Source: Prevotellaceae bacterium UBA1710 (GTDB taxonomy: Bacteria; Bacteroidota; Bacteroidia; Bacteroidales; Bacteroidaceae). Taken from it: a stretch of DNA of 9,466 bases. Below are positions 1-6,688 of the stretch, one piece after another. The DNA is taken from positions 1-9,466 of the forward strand of contig DCJC01000083.1 in the NCBI GenBank assembly GCA_002317355.1, written 5' to 3'. A program made the translations under genes and the position numbers. Position 1 is the stretch's first letter; every line of letters begins with the position of its first letter. The notes below the pieces were generated by a model, which saw only the letters and a program-made list of their open reading frames with translations, was not told the origin of the DNA and searched no databases.

Positions 1-211
1 CCACAGGGTTTGTCGGTTGCGCCTATTTTATTATATATAAGGTTCGCGTATATTGATTAGTTGAGAAATTGTGAAAATTAAGAGTTACGAGTTTCGTGTT
101 TCACCTCTTTGAGTTTTGAGTGTGACTACAGATTCTTTTAGAAGGTGACAGTAATTGAAAACTTGCTCAAATCACTTTCTTGGGGAAAACAGATTTCGCA
201 TTCAGGGAAAA
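1..211. other. Non-coding stretch upstream of the first promoter
   Basis: I see no convincing gene here. The stretch is AT-rich, with a very AT-rich patch around 25-42, and no reading frame has protein-like composition. It may be the intergenic DNA after a gene that ends outside the window. A short inverted pair (TTTGAG near 110 and CTCAAA near 164) is too weak to interpret. Confidence 0.5.
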
Positions 212-244
212 TTGGAGAACATGGTGCTATTTGTTATACCTTTG
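212..244 (+). promoter_or_regulatory. Bacteroidota-type promoter for the gene at 499
   Basis: TACCTTTG at 237-244 matches the -7 consensus TAnnTTTG used by the Bacteroidota primary sigma factor. TTGG at 212-215 matches three of four bases of the -33 TTTG element, with a 21-base spacer. Transcription would start near 250, leaving an untranslated leader of about 250 bases before the ATG at 499. The consensus is established knowledge; use of this site is inferred. Confidence 0.6.
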
Positions 245-260
245 CACACAGATAAGGAAG

Positions 261-341
261 CTCTGCCTTCGCTCTGCCTCCGTTATGCCTTCGCTATGGC
301 TCTGCTATTTTAGCAGAGAATCAGCAGAGGGAACGCGAAGG
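261..341 (+). other. Structured leader RNA with degenerate 11-bp repeats
   Basis: Four degenerate 11-base units run head to tail from 261 to 304 (CTCTGCCTTCG, CTCTGCCTCCG, TTATGCCTTCG, CTATGGCTCTG). They lead directly into a 7-bp hairpin, CTCTGCT at 300-306 with AGCAGAG at 312-318. CCTTCGC at 288-294 can also pair with GCGAAGG at 335-341, enclosing the first hairpin. Lying just after the promoter, this should fold in the 5' leader of the gene at 499. Whether it regulates, stabilises the mRNA or is merely a repeat tract cannot be told from sequence. Confidence 0.5.
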
Positions 342-393
342 GAATGCTACGACAGATGCTCCTTACTACTAACTTAATTACTAACTTTTTCCC

Positions 394-490
394 CCGCTTA
401 CCCCAGCGGTGACACCACGGACACGAGAGGCCACAGCGCGCTAGCTTCTTGCCCCTTCACGGGGAAGATGTCCGAAGGACAGAAAGGGGC
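394..490 (+). promoter_or_regulatory. GC-rich hairpins just upstream of the start codon at 499
   Basis: Several hairpins sit in the last 100 bases before the ATG. CCGCT at 394-398 pairs with AGCGG at 405-409. GTCC at 470-473 pairs with GGAC at 477-480. GCCCCTT at 451-457 can pair with AAGGGGC at 484-490, ending 8 bases before the ATG. CCCC at 452-455 can pair instead with GGGG at 461-464, so two exclusive folds are possible. This could tune translation initiation. The pairings are seen; a regulatory role is inference. Confidence 0.4.
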
Positions 491-498
491 CAGGCTTT

Positions 499-1419
499 AT
501 GGCAATTCTCAACGGAATCGCATCAAAACTCAAGGGTTCGGCTGGTAGCCTTACCTTCCGTCGCACTGGCGGTCGTACTATTGTCTCTGAGAAGGTGACT
601 GACGTGAAGGTCACTCGTACCGAACCGCAGCAGCGACATCGCACCAAGTGGGCGAACTGTGTGCAGATGTACAAGGGTATTCGTCCGCTCATCAACTATG
701 GCTTTGAGTCAAAGCCGCAGAACCTCTCCGACTATAACATGTTCGTGAAGGTGAACATGCAGCAGACTCCGGTCTATCTCACCAAGCAGCAGGTGGCTGG
801 TGGTGCTTGTGTGGCTGCTCCTTATCAGATTACCCAGGGCTCTCTCCCTGCCATCGTAATCACTGGCGAAGGACGCAACGCTGCAACCAACATCTTCATC
901 GCAGACCTCACCCTCGGTGCTGCTACTACTGTGGCAGAGTTCTCAAAGGCGGTGGTGGATAACAATCCTGACTATCGATACGGCGATCAGATCAGCTACT
1001 TCATCGTGAAGCAGAAGGTGAACGAGTCAACGGGCATCCCTTACTGCCAGTTCAAGGCAAGCAGCATTATCCTTGATGCTGCAAACACCGAAAATCTTTG
1101 GAATATCGTTCCTAAGAACGGCTTCTCGGCACAAGACGGTTGTCTTGCGCATAGTGGCAACGATGGCGATTGTGTCTTTGCATGGGTGCACTCTCGCAAG
1201 AGCAACGGTAAGACTCTCGTCTCTTCTCAGCAGCTCATCGATGCTAACAGCAAGCTCGCGGAGTATCAGGGCGAGATGGCGTATTCCCTCGCTGCAAGCA
1301 GCTATGGTGAGAGTAATAGCGCATTCCTCACACCTGACGGTGTGAGCACTGGGGCTGGCTCGCCAAGCATTAACCCTAACCCTGGTGGTGGCTCACAGGG
1401 CGGTGGAGACAGCCTCTAA
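499..1419 (+). CDS. Bacteroidota-specific protein of unknown function (DUF6266-like)
   Basis: A 306-aa protein beginning MAILNGIASKLKGSAGSLTF, a start I recognise from a large family of Bacteroidota hypothetical proteins; DUF6266 is the closest family name I can offer and is not certain. The N-terminal ~60 residues are basic and polar (FRRTGG, TIVSEK, QRHRTKW), followed by the SDYNMFVKVN segment (about 77-86), a mixed beta-rich middle, and a Gly/Pro/Ser tail from about 285 (NPNPGGGSQGGG). There is no signal peptide or membrane helix, so it should be cytosolic or assembled into a particle. Codon use differs strongly from the downstream operon: AAG, AAC, ATC and CTC are preferred over AT-rich synonyms, which in this phylum suggests high expression. 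It has its own promoter and a long structured leader, and is followed by a large palindrome. The function is unknown. Confidence 0.75.
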   Translation: MAILNGIASKLKGSAGSLTFRRTGGRTIVSEKVTDVKVTRTEPQQRHRTKWANCVQMYKGIRPLINYGFESKPQNLSDYNMFVKVNMQQTPVYLTKQQVAGGACVAAPYQITQGSLPAIVITGEGRNAATNIFIADLTLGAATTVAEFSKAVVDNNPDYRYGDQISYFIVKQKVNESTGIPYCQFKASSIILDAANTENLWNIVPKNGFSAQDGCLAHSGNDGDCVFAWVHSRKSNGKTLVSSQQLIDANSKLAEYQGEMAYSLAASSYGESNSAFLTPDGVSTGAGSPSINPNPGGGSQGGGDSL

Positions 1420-1420
1420 G

Positions 1421-1535
1421 AAGTGAATAGTGAAAAGTGAAAAATGAATAATACTTAATACTGCTGGCGCATTAAGGGCCCAATCGCGGCAGCAGTATTA
1501 TTCACTAAGCATTATTCATTATTCACTATTCACTT
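1421..1535. repeat. Three-tier palindrome (MITE- or terminator-like element)
   Basis: Three nested perfect arm pairs face each other: 1421-1434 with 1522-1535 (14 bp, AAGTGAATAGTGAA), 1443-1452 with 1511-1520 (10 bp), and 1456-1466 with 1490-1500 (11 bp, TAATACTGCTG). Short pairings (GCG/CGC, ATT/AAT) continue towards a GGGCCC-containing centre. It begins two bases after the stop codon of the upstream gene. It could end transcription of that gene, or be a dispersed non-autonomous element. Light sequence similarity on the outer arms (repeated GTGAA/TGAAAA) suggests a mobile-type repeat, but no target-site duplication is evident. Confidence 0.7.
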
Positions 1536-1574
1536 AGAAAAAAACAATAAAAACACCTTAAGGTCTTAGAGCCT

Positions 1575-1605
1575 CTTGCAGATGCTCTTCTGATATGTAT
1601 ATTTG
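1575..1605 (+). promoter_or_regulatory. Bacteroidota-type promoter for the gene at 1725
   Basis: TATATTTG at 1598-1605 is an exact fit to the TAnnTTTG -7 consensus. CTTG at 1575-1578 matches three of four bases of the -33 element, with a 19-base spacer. Transcription would begin around 1612, giving a leader of about 110 bases. Together with the large palindrome upstream, this suggests that the 1725 gene is transcribed separately from the gene at 499. Confidence 0.55.
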
Positions 1606-1631
1606 CTTTCCTAGTAAGCCTTCGCACATAC

Positions 1632-1721
1632 TCCGATGTTATCCGCTCAGCACGTAGTGATGCTTGCCAGAGCAAGAACATCGGACTACGGCTTCCTGAT
1701 AAATCAAATATCCATATCAGG
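1632..1721 (+). other. Structured 5' leader of the membrane-protein gene
   Basis: A perfect 9-bp stem joins TCCGATGTT (1632-1640) and AACATCGGA (1677-1685). Inside it sit CAC-GTA-GTG (1651-1659) and CTTGC (1663-1667) with GCAAG (1672-1676), so a small multi-branched fold is possible. A second hairpin, CCTGATA (1695-1701) with TATCAGG (1715-1721), ends three bases before the ATG at 1725 and could block ribosome entry. The pairings are seen. No known riboswitch or tRNA fits, and a regulatory role is inferred. Confidence 0.5.
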
Positions 1722-1724
1722 CCT

Positions 1725-2039
1725 ATGGCAGACCTTAAGGCGATAAACAGAGAAAAAACTCAATCACGGCCTTTCTCCGTATGGCAAATTGTACATTGTA
1801 CATGGAAAATGGGCATGCCTTTCACCATAACGCTTATCGTCAGTGTCGTATTGATAGCAGGAGGCTTTCTCGTTCCCCCATTGGGGGTGATTGACGGTAG
1901 CGTGATAACGAGTGTTGGTCTCCTACTTATGTTTGCCGTTCTTGCTCAGGTGCCTAGTGTCCTGAATGCTATCAATGACGGCAAGCGCATAAAGTTTCAA
2001 AAGGGTGACATTACCTTTGAAGCTTCTTCTGAACAGTAA
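1725..2039 (+). CDS. Small two-helix membrane protein, unknown function
   Basis: A 104-aa protein with two hydrophobic helices, about residues 33-51 and 58-78, joined by a short turn with the motif PPLGVIDGSV (51-60). The N-terminus is polar and basic, and the C-terminal ~25 residues are soluble (KRIKFQKGDITFEASSEQ). Size and topology resemble phage holins and other small Bacteroidota inner-membrane proteins, and the 'VPPxGVIDGSV' turn looks like ones I associate with Bacteroidales phage or prophage membrane proteins, though that recollection is loose. It has its own promoter and structured leader and is followed by a terminator-like hairpin, so it appears monocistronic. No lysin or other phage gene is adjacent, so a holin function cannot be claimed. 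Confidence 0.65.
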   Translation: MADLKAINREKTQSRPFSVWQIVHCTWKMGMPFTITLIVSVVLIAGGFLVPPLGVIDGSVITSVGLLLMFAVLAQVPSVLNAINDGKRIKFQKGDITFEASSEQ

Positions 2040-2060
2040 ATTTTCTTCATTCGCAATGTT

Positions 2061-2088
2061 CCCTTCAAGGCAGAGATGCTTTGAGGGG
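2061..2088 (+). terminator. Terminator-like hairpin between membrane-protein gene and operon
   Basis: An 11-bp stem with two G-U wobbles joins CCCTTCAAGGC (2061-2071) and GCTTTGAGGGG (2078-2088) around a 6-base loop. Only a weak T-rich stretch follows. It lies 21 bases after the stop codon at 2039 and 55 bases before the ATG of the glycosyltransferase operon. It probably ends the upstream transcript, but an attenuator for the operon is also possible because I find no clear promoter between 2089 and 2142. Confidence 0.55.
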
Positions 2089-2142
2089 ATTTGTAGTTAT
2101 CCATAAGCAACAAGAAAAGTAACCAATCTATAAATATACGAT

Positions 2143-2880
2143 ATGAATATCTTTAATATACACATTGAATTCGACTCAAAGGTGTTTTGTAGGACTGTAG
2201 AGAGTTTCATTGCCCAGAAGCAGAAGGCTTATGTGTGTGTGGTGGATGCTAATGTAATAACCATAGCACAGAAGGATCTTAAGTATAGAGAAATTGTTAA
2301 AGGTGCGAATATAAATACGTGTGATGGTAGTTCTATCTCAAAGATGGCAAACTCTATTTATGGCACTAATTATTCTGCATTTAATGGTCCTGAATTGTTT
2401 GAGTATTATATAGAACGCCCTTATAAGCATGTTTTGTTGGGTAACAAGGCTTCGAAGGTTGAGCAGATAAAATCTAAAGTTGCAGAAAAAGGTCTTGACC
2501 TTGATTTGACTCATGTTGATGTGCCTTTCGTTCCTGTAGATGAGTTTGACTATCCCGCCATTGCCAAGCAGATTAATGATTTGCATCCTGATATTGTATG
2601 GGTTAGTCTTGGAGCCCCAAAGCAGGAAACTTTCATCTCGAATATCATGCCATATATTGAACAGGGTGTGCTATTTGGTATAGGTGCAGCCTTTAATTTC
2701 TATACGGGTGATCTCCATAATAACAAAAAAGAGATTGGCGGACTTCGTTTCATTTGGTTGGAGAGAATATTCAAAGAGCCAAAGAAACAGATAGGTCGTG
2801 TTGGTAATTTCCTATTAGCAATGCCTAAGATGTATTTGGAAGAGAAAAAACGTGCTAAAACTATAAGAAATAATAAATAA
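2143..2880 (+). CDS. WecG/TagA/CpsF-family glycosyltransferase (GT26)
   Basis: A 245-aa protein of the GT26 family, which transfers a sugar (ManNAc or ManNAcA in the studied enzymes) from UDP-sugar to a GlcNAc-PP-undecaprenyl acceptor on the cytoplasmic membrane face. Family landmarks in order are DANVIT (35-40), the NTCDGSS segment with the likely catalytic Asp61, FNGPELF (80-86), VSLGAPKQE (154-162), FNFYTGD (184-190), and GLRFIWLERIFKEPKK (200-215), which matches the C-terminal G-x-E/I-W-x-x-R-x-x-x-E-P signature. Length is normal. The basic C-terminal tail fits membrane association. It is the first gene of the operon; its TAA shares one base with the next ATG. The sugar is not predictable: ManNAc is the family default, but no UDP-GlcNAc 2-epimerase is nearby. 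Confidence 0.9.
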   Translation: MNIFNIHIEFDSKVFCRTVESFIAQKQKAYVCVVDANVITIAQKDLKYREIVKGANINTCDGSSISKMANSIYGTNYSAFNGPELFEYYIERPYKHVLLGNKASKVEQIKSKVAEKGLDLDLTHVDVPFVPVDEFDYPAIAKQINDLHPDIVWVSLGAPKQETFISNIMPYIEQGVLFGIGAAFNFYTGDLHNNKKEIGGLRFIWLERIFKEPKKQIGRVGNFLLAMPKMYLEEKKRAKTIRNNK

Positions 2881-3875
2881 TGAATATACTTATTACTGGT
2901 GTTCACGGATTCGTGGGCTCTAATCTTGTAAAGGCGCTTGCGCCTAATCATACTATATATGGTCTTGATATTGTGCAGCCTCAGAAGGAGGGGGTGAGGA
3001 CTACTTTCTCTTGGAGCGCATTGGATACAGAAGGGGCTATGCCTCAGATTGATGCTGTGATTCATCTTGCAGGTAAGGCGCATGATACGCGCAACAAGAG
3101 TGCGGCTGATGTGTATTTCAAGGTGAATACTGGTCTTACTAAGACGATATTTGACTGGTTTGTGAAGCAGACTTCTGCTAAGAAATTTATCTTCTTCTCA
3201 ACGGTTAAGAGTGCGGCTGACTATGTTCCTGGGGATATTCTGACTGAGGAGTGCGTGCCAACTCCTGTGGGCCCTTATGGCGAGAGTAAGATCATGGCGG
3301 AGAATCATATCATTGAGAACTTTGCTCCTGATGCTATGAATCGTCCGTTCCATAACTTCTGTGATGCAGATTCTAAATACACTGATAAGCAGGTTTACAT
3401 CATGCGTCCATGTATGATTCACGGTCCAGGCAACAAGGGTAACCTGAATCTCCTCTATGGTGTGGTGAGGAAGGGTATTCCATGGCCTTTGGGCGCTTTT
3501 GAGAATAGACGCTCGTTCACAAGTATCGATAACTTGAAGTTTGTTATTGAGGGCTTGCTGACCAAGGATGTGGAGAGTGGCATCTACCACATGGGTGATG
3601 ATGAGGCGCTTTCTACCAATGAACTGATTGAGGTGATCTGTGAGGCTTTGGGGAAGAAGGCTCATGTCCTGCACATCCCTAAAGGATTGATGAATGGTGT
3701 TGCAAAGATTGGTGGTGTTTTGCATCTTCCTCTGAATCCTTTGCGTATGCAGAAGCTTACTGAGAACTATGTTGTAAGCAATGCAAAGATCAAGGAGGCT
3801 TTGGGTATAGAGAAAATGCCTGTGAGGGCAAAGGATGGTCTTATTGCAACGATAAAGAGTTTTGCAGAAGGATGA
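2880..3875 (+). CDS. NAD-dependent epimerase/dehydratase (extended SDR) for a nucleotide sugar
   Basis: A 331-aa extended short-chain dehydrogenase. The Rossmann motif GVHGFVGS (7-14) and Asp30 bind NAD(P). HLAGKAHD (62-69), FFSTVKS (105-111) and Y133-G-E-S-K137 form the SDR active site. RPCMIHGPGNKGN (176-188) and NRRSFTSIDN (209-218) resemble the WbpV/CapI-like epimerase-reductase group. A segment of about 20 residues (150-170, rich in Asp, Asn and His) between the active-site helix and the next strand looks longer than usual. In Bacteroidota and Pseudomonas loci, such enzymes often act with a WbpL-type transferase, making the UDP-amino sugar (FucNAc or QuiNAc) that starts the glycan. Here the WbpL-like gene is three genes downstream. 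Start and stop overlap both neighbours (1 and 4 bases), implying translational coupling. The exact reaction (epimerase, dehydratase or 4-reductase) cannot be fixed. Confidence 0.88.
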   Translation: MNILITGVHGFVGSNLVKALAPNHTIYGLDIVQPQKEGVRTTFSWSALDTEGAMPQIDAVIHLAGKAHDTRNKSAADVYFKVNTGLTKTIFDWFVKQTSAKKFIFFSTVKSAADYVPGDILTEECVPTPVGPYGESKIMAENHIIENFAPDAMNRPFHNFCDADSKYTDKQVYIMRPCMIHGPGNKGNLNLLYGVVRKGIPWPLGAFENRRSFTSIDNLKFVIEGLLTKDVESGIYHMGDDEALSTNELIEVICEALGKKAHVLHIPKGLMNGVAKIGGVLHLPLNPLRMQKLTENYVVSNAKIKEALGIEKMPVRAKDGLIATIKSFAEG

Positions 3876-5008
3876 CAAAACTTTTCAAGGAACTTATTCT
3901 TATTGCTTTAGGAAAGCTTGACTCGCTCAGCAGAATGCCAACTCATGCAGAGTGGGCGATGTTGTATGAGGACGCTCAGAAGCAATCGCTGATCGGCATC
4001 TGTTTCGTGGCCTTACAAAGACTGGGGGCAGATGCTGATGAGGGCTTTGCCAGAATCGGGATAGGTGAGATACAATATCTCACTTGGATGGGTATGGCGG
4101 CAAAGATTCAGCAAAGGAATGAGGTGGTGAATAGGCGCTGTGTGGCTTTGGGGAAGAGGCTGGAAACCGATGGCTATAGGTATTGTGTGCTGAAAGGACA
4201 GGGAGTGGCTCTGCTTTACGGAGATCTTTCTGGGCTTAGACAATCGGGGGATATCGATGTTTGGGTAGTGCCTGAGGATAAGTATGCTACAGGTAGCTTT
4301 GATCTTGGTGATAGCAGGAAAAAGACTATAGAGTTCCTAAAATCGAAGGGATGGAAGGTTGGTAAGACTGTTATTCATCATACTGATGTGGAGGTGTTCC
4401 CTGATGTGGAGGTTGAGGTGCATCATATTCCGAGTTATACATTCTCGCCTTTAAGGTATGCAAAGTATGTGAAATGGTTCGAAGAACAGTTGAGAGCGGA
4501 GAACTTTGATGTTCAAGATGAGAATGTGGGATTTGCTTGCCCTTCTGTCAGATTCAATGCCGTATATTCACTTCTTCATATCTTCCGCCATGTGTTTCAT
4601 GAAGGTATAGGGTTGAGGCAGTTGCTTGACTACTATTTCATCTTGAGGCATACCACAAAAGAAGACAGGGAATACGCTATAAAGACTTTGCACTGGATGG
4701 GCTTGGAACTTTTCGCGGAAGCCATTATGTATGTAGAGCAGGATTATTTTGCTTTGGAAGATGAATTCCTATTATGCAGTCCTGATGAGAATGTAGGAAG
4801 ATTCATTCTTGATGAAATATTAGAGAATGGAAACTTTGGAAAGTATAACGAGAAGAACCGTGAGGCTCATGAGTGTGGACTCGCAAAGCTTTATTTTCAT
4901 AATGTTGGCAGAATCTTTACAATGATAAAGTTCTTCCCTTCTGAGGTGCTATGGGCTCCTATATGGAAGCCTGTGCATTATGTTTGGAGAAATGTAAAAG
5001 GTTACTAA
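3872..5008 (+). CDS. Nucleotidyltransferase-fold family protein (NTP_transf_5-like)
   Basis: A 378-aa protein with the signature of the uncharacterised nucleotidyltransferase family often found in polysaccharide loci: LKGQGVALLYGD (107-118), then RQSGDIDVWV (123-132), with Gly127, Asp128 and Asp130 as the expected metal-binding GDxD motif. VEVEVHH (179-185) probably supplies the third acidic residue (Glu rather than the common Asp). The N-terminal ~100 residues are helical; the C-terminal half (about 200-378) is largely helical and aromatic, with no membrane helix. The substrate is unknown; such proteins are guessed to modify a glycan, lipid carrier or protein. It overlaps the SDR by four bases (ATGA) and the next gene by one base, so it is an integral operon member. 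Confidence 0.82.
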   Translation: MTKLFKELILIALGKLDSLSRMPTHAEWAMLYEDAQKQSLIGICFVALQRLGADADEGFARIGIGEIQYLTWMGMAAKIQQRNEVVNRRCVALGKRLETDGYRYCVLKGQGVALLYGDLSGLRQSGDIDVWVVPEDKYATGSFDLGDSRKKTIEFLKSKGWKVGKTVIHHTDVEVFPDVEVEVHHIPSYTFSPLRYAKYVKWFEEQLRAENFDVQDENVGFACPSVRFNAVYSLLHIFRHVFHEGIGLRQLLDYYFILRHTTKEDREYAIKTLHWMGLELFAEAIMYVEQDYFALEDEFLLCSPDENVGRFILDEILENGNFGKYNEKNREAHECGLAKLYFHNVGRIFTMIKFFPSEVLWAPIWKPVHYVWRNVKGY

Positions 5009-5550
5009 TGGAAGAAATACTCTCACTTCAGTTCAAGGGTATCCCCAATTCTGTATTTGTTATTTCCTTTCTGATATTGTCTGTCCTTATTGTCCTTGTT
5101 TTCATACAAAGGAAGAATCATAGGGAGACATTACGTTCGGTTTTATCAATGATGTTTGTGGTGTATGTATTCCTTATGTTTTGCTCTACTGTGGTTTGTA
5201 GAGAAATCAAGGAAACTCATAATCTGGAATTAATACCTTTCTGGAACTATAATGACATTTTTGTCTCAAGAAATCCGATGAGTTACTGGGAAGTGCTCTT
5301 GAATATCATTCTTTATTCTCCAATTGGATTTATGATAGGATGCATTAGCAAGAAGTTGCTACCAACTATCTTGATATGTGTTTTGTTGTCTGTTGTCACA
5401 GAGGTGTTGCAGTTGGTGCTGCATCGTGGGCTTTGTGAAACAAATGATGTGATACATAATACTTTGGGTGGATTTATAGGCTGGTCTCTCTATAGCTCAC
5501 TTAGAGGGCGACTCATAAAGTTGCGAGCAAAGAAAGCTATAGGGTATTAG
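5008..5550 (+). CDS. VanZ-family membrane protein
   Basis: I choose the ATG at 5008, whose first base is the last base of the upstream TAA stop, giving 180 aa. An in-frame ATG at 4951 would lie well inside the nucleotidyltransferase gene and adds a segment without family character. The protein has about four or five membrane helices (roughly 13-33, 43-62, 92-110, 113-130, and one near the C-terminus). VanZ landmarks are IPFWNYNDI (75-83), NIILYSPIGFMIG (97-109), TEVLQLVLHRG (128-138), and TNDVIHNTLGGFIGW (142-156). VanZ itself gives low-level teicoplanin resistance; most relatives have no known reaction and often sit in cell-envelope polysaccharide loci. Here it probably serves envelope glycan assembly rather than drug resistance. 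Confidence 0.85.
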   Translation: MEEILSLQFKGIPNSVFVISFLILSVLIVLVFIQRKNHRETLRSVLSMMFVVYVFLMFCSTVVCREIKETHNLELIPFWNYNDIFVSRNPMSYWEVLLNIILYSPIGFMIGCISKKLLPTILICVLLSVVTEVLQLVLHRGLCETNDVIHNTLGGFIGWSLYSSLRGRLIKLRAKKAIGY

Positions 5551-5591
5551 AGCCGATGATTATATTTTGAAAATAAACAATCAATAATTAT

Positions 5592-6659
5592 ATGAACATG
5601 TTCATTACTTACGGAATTATATTCCTAGTTCTACTTGCGATGGAGTTGGCATACTTCAAGATTGCTGACAAGTTTAATATCATTGATAAGCCTAATGAGA
5701 GAAGTTCACACTCTACTATCGTGCTGAGAGGTGGGGGTGTGATCTTTGCACTTTCTACTATTGTGTGGATCGTGTTTCAGGATGGATTCGGTAGTTGGGA
5801 TTTGGTGCTTGAATATCTGCCGTTCCTGTGTGGATTGATTCTGATCGCGGGAGTGAGTCTGGTGGATGATATCATGACGCTTCCTGATAGTATCCGACTT
5901 GTGGCGCAGTTTGTTGCCATGGGATTGATGTTCTGGAACTTGGGTATTTTCTCGGGATTCGAGATGGGTGGCTCACTGGTTTCGGGAATCGTTATTCCTG
6001 TGCTGGTGCTTCTCCTTGCTCTTATAGTGTGTGTGGGTGCAACGAATGTCATCAATTTCATGGATGGTATTAATGGTATCACGGCTGGTTATGCGCTTGC
6101 TGTTCTTGTGCCTTTGCTCCTGCTCAACAATATGTTGCCTGAGCAGTTTATTCTGAACTCATTCCTTGGGGTGACAATCCTTGGTGTACTTGTGTTCTGC
6201 ATATTCAACTTCCGTCCGAAGGGTAAAGCGAAGTGCTTTGCTGGTGATGTGGGTTCTATCGGCATTGCGTTCATCATGCTGTTTGTCATTGGTAAGTTGG
6301 TTATGATGACTGCTGATGTGACTTACCTCATCCTTCTCCTTGTGTATGGTGTGGATGGTGTGCTGACTATCTGCCATCGTATCATGTTGCATGAGAATCT
6401 TGGTGAGGCGCACAGAAAGCATGCGTATCAGTTGATGGCGAACGAACTGAAGATTGGGCACGTGAAGGTGACGTGTATATATATGGTGTTGCAGTTGGTG
6501 GTGAGTCTCGGATTCATCTATATCTGTCCTAATAATGTTCTTTGCCACTGGATGTATATGATTGGTGCTCTTATTGTATTGGCAGTAGCATACGTGCTCT
6601 TCAAGAAAAAGTACTATCATTTGCATGAGGAGTATCTGGCAAGTCTCGGAACGAAGTGA
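5592..6659 (+). CDS. WbpL/WecA-type polyprenyl-phosphate sugar-1-phosphate transferase
   Basis: A 355-aa multi-pass membrane protein of the MraY/WecA superfamily (glycosyltransferase family 4 in protein naming). It transfers a HexNAc-1-phosphate from UDP-sugar to undecaprenyl phosphate, the committed start of a glycan chain. Motifs seen: DKPNERSSHS (32-41), RGGGV (46-50), VDDIMTLPDS with Asp92-Asp93, NVINFMDGING (152-162), FAGDVGSIG (217-225), YGVDG (252-256), and HRKHAYQ (274-280). The last is the variant typical of the WbpL group (HR-x-HAYQ), whose members can prefer FucNAc or QuiNAc over GlcNAc. There are about ten or eleven helices and the length is normal. It starts 41 bases after the VanZ gene, the widest gap in the operon; a second in-frame ATG two codons later is also possible. 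With the upstream SDR it forms the 'make and load the first sugar' pair. Confidence 0.92.
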   Translation: MNMFITYGIIFLVLLAMELAYFKIADKFNIIDKPNERSSHSTIVLRGGGVIFALSTIVWIVFQDGFGSWDLVLEYLPFLCGLILIAGVSLVDDIMTLPDSIRLVAQFVAMGLMFWNLGIFSGFEMGGSLVSGIVIPVLVLLLALIVCVGATNVINFMDGINGITAGYALAVLVPLLLLNNMLPEQFILNSFLGVTILGVLVFCIFNFRPKGKAKCFAGDVGSIGIAFIMLFVIGKLVMMTADVTYLILLLVYGVDGVLTICHRIMLHENLGEAHRKHAYQLMANELKIGHVKVTCIYMVLQLVVSLGFIYICPNNVLCHWMYMIGALIVLAVAYVLFKKKYYHLHEEYLASLGTK

Positions 6660-6688
6660 TGTTTCCTCAATGAATCTGCATTTACGAT

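Noticed and set aside
180..377. 65-aa plus-strand frame
   Set aside because: It spans the promoter box at 237-244 and the repeat and hairpin region, is rich in Leu, Arg and Cys with no domain character, and has no support from context.
1632..1685. tRNA or integron attC site
   Set aside because: The fold is too short for a tRNA and lacks an acceptor CCA region and a normal anticodon arm; the stem sequence does not match the attC core consensus.
499..2039. Prophage remnant made of the first two genes
   Set aside because: The small membrane protein is holin-like in size, but there is no lysin, integrase, terminase or structural gene, and each gene has its own promoter; the evidence is too thin.
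3198..3878. 226-aa minus-strand frame
   Set aside because: It lies antisense to the SDR gene, whose motifs are clear; the composition (many His, Ile, Thr, Arg) is that of a shadow frame.
4951..5007. Upstream start for the VanZ-like gene
   Set aside because: It would overlap the nucleotidyltransferase gene by 58 bases, and the extra 19 residues do not resemble VanZ; the ATG at 5008 matches the one-base overlap used elsewhere in the operon.
6159..6626. 155-aa minus-strand frame
   Set aside because: Antisense to the WbpL-like gene, His- and Gln-rich, no recognisable domain; a shadow of membrane-protein codons.
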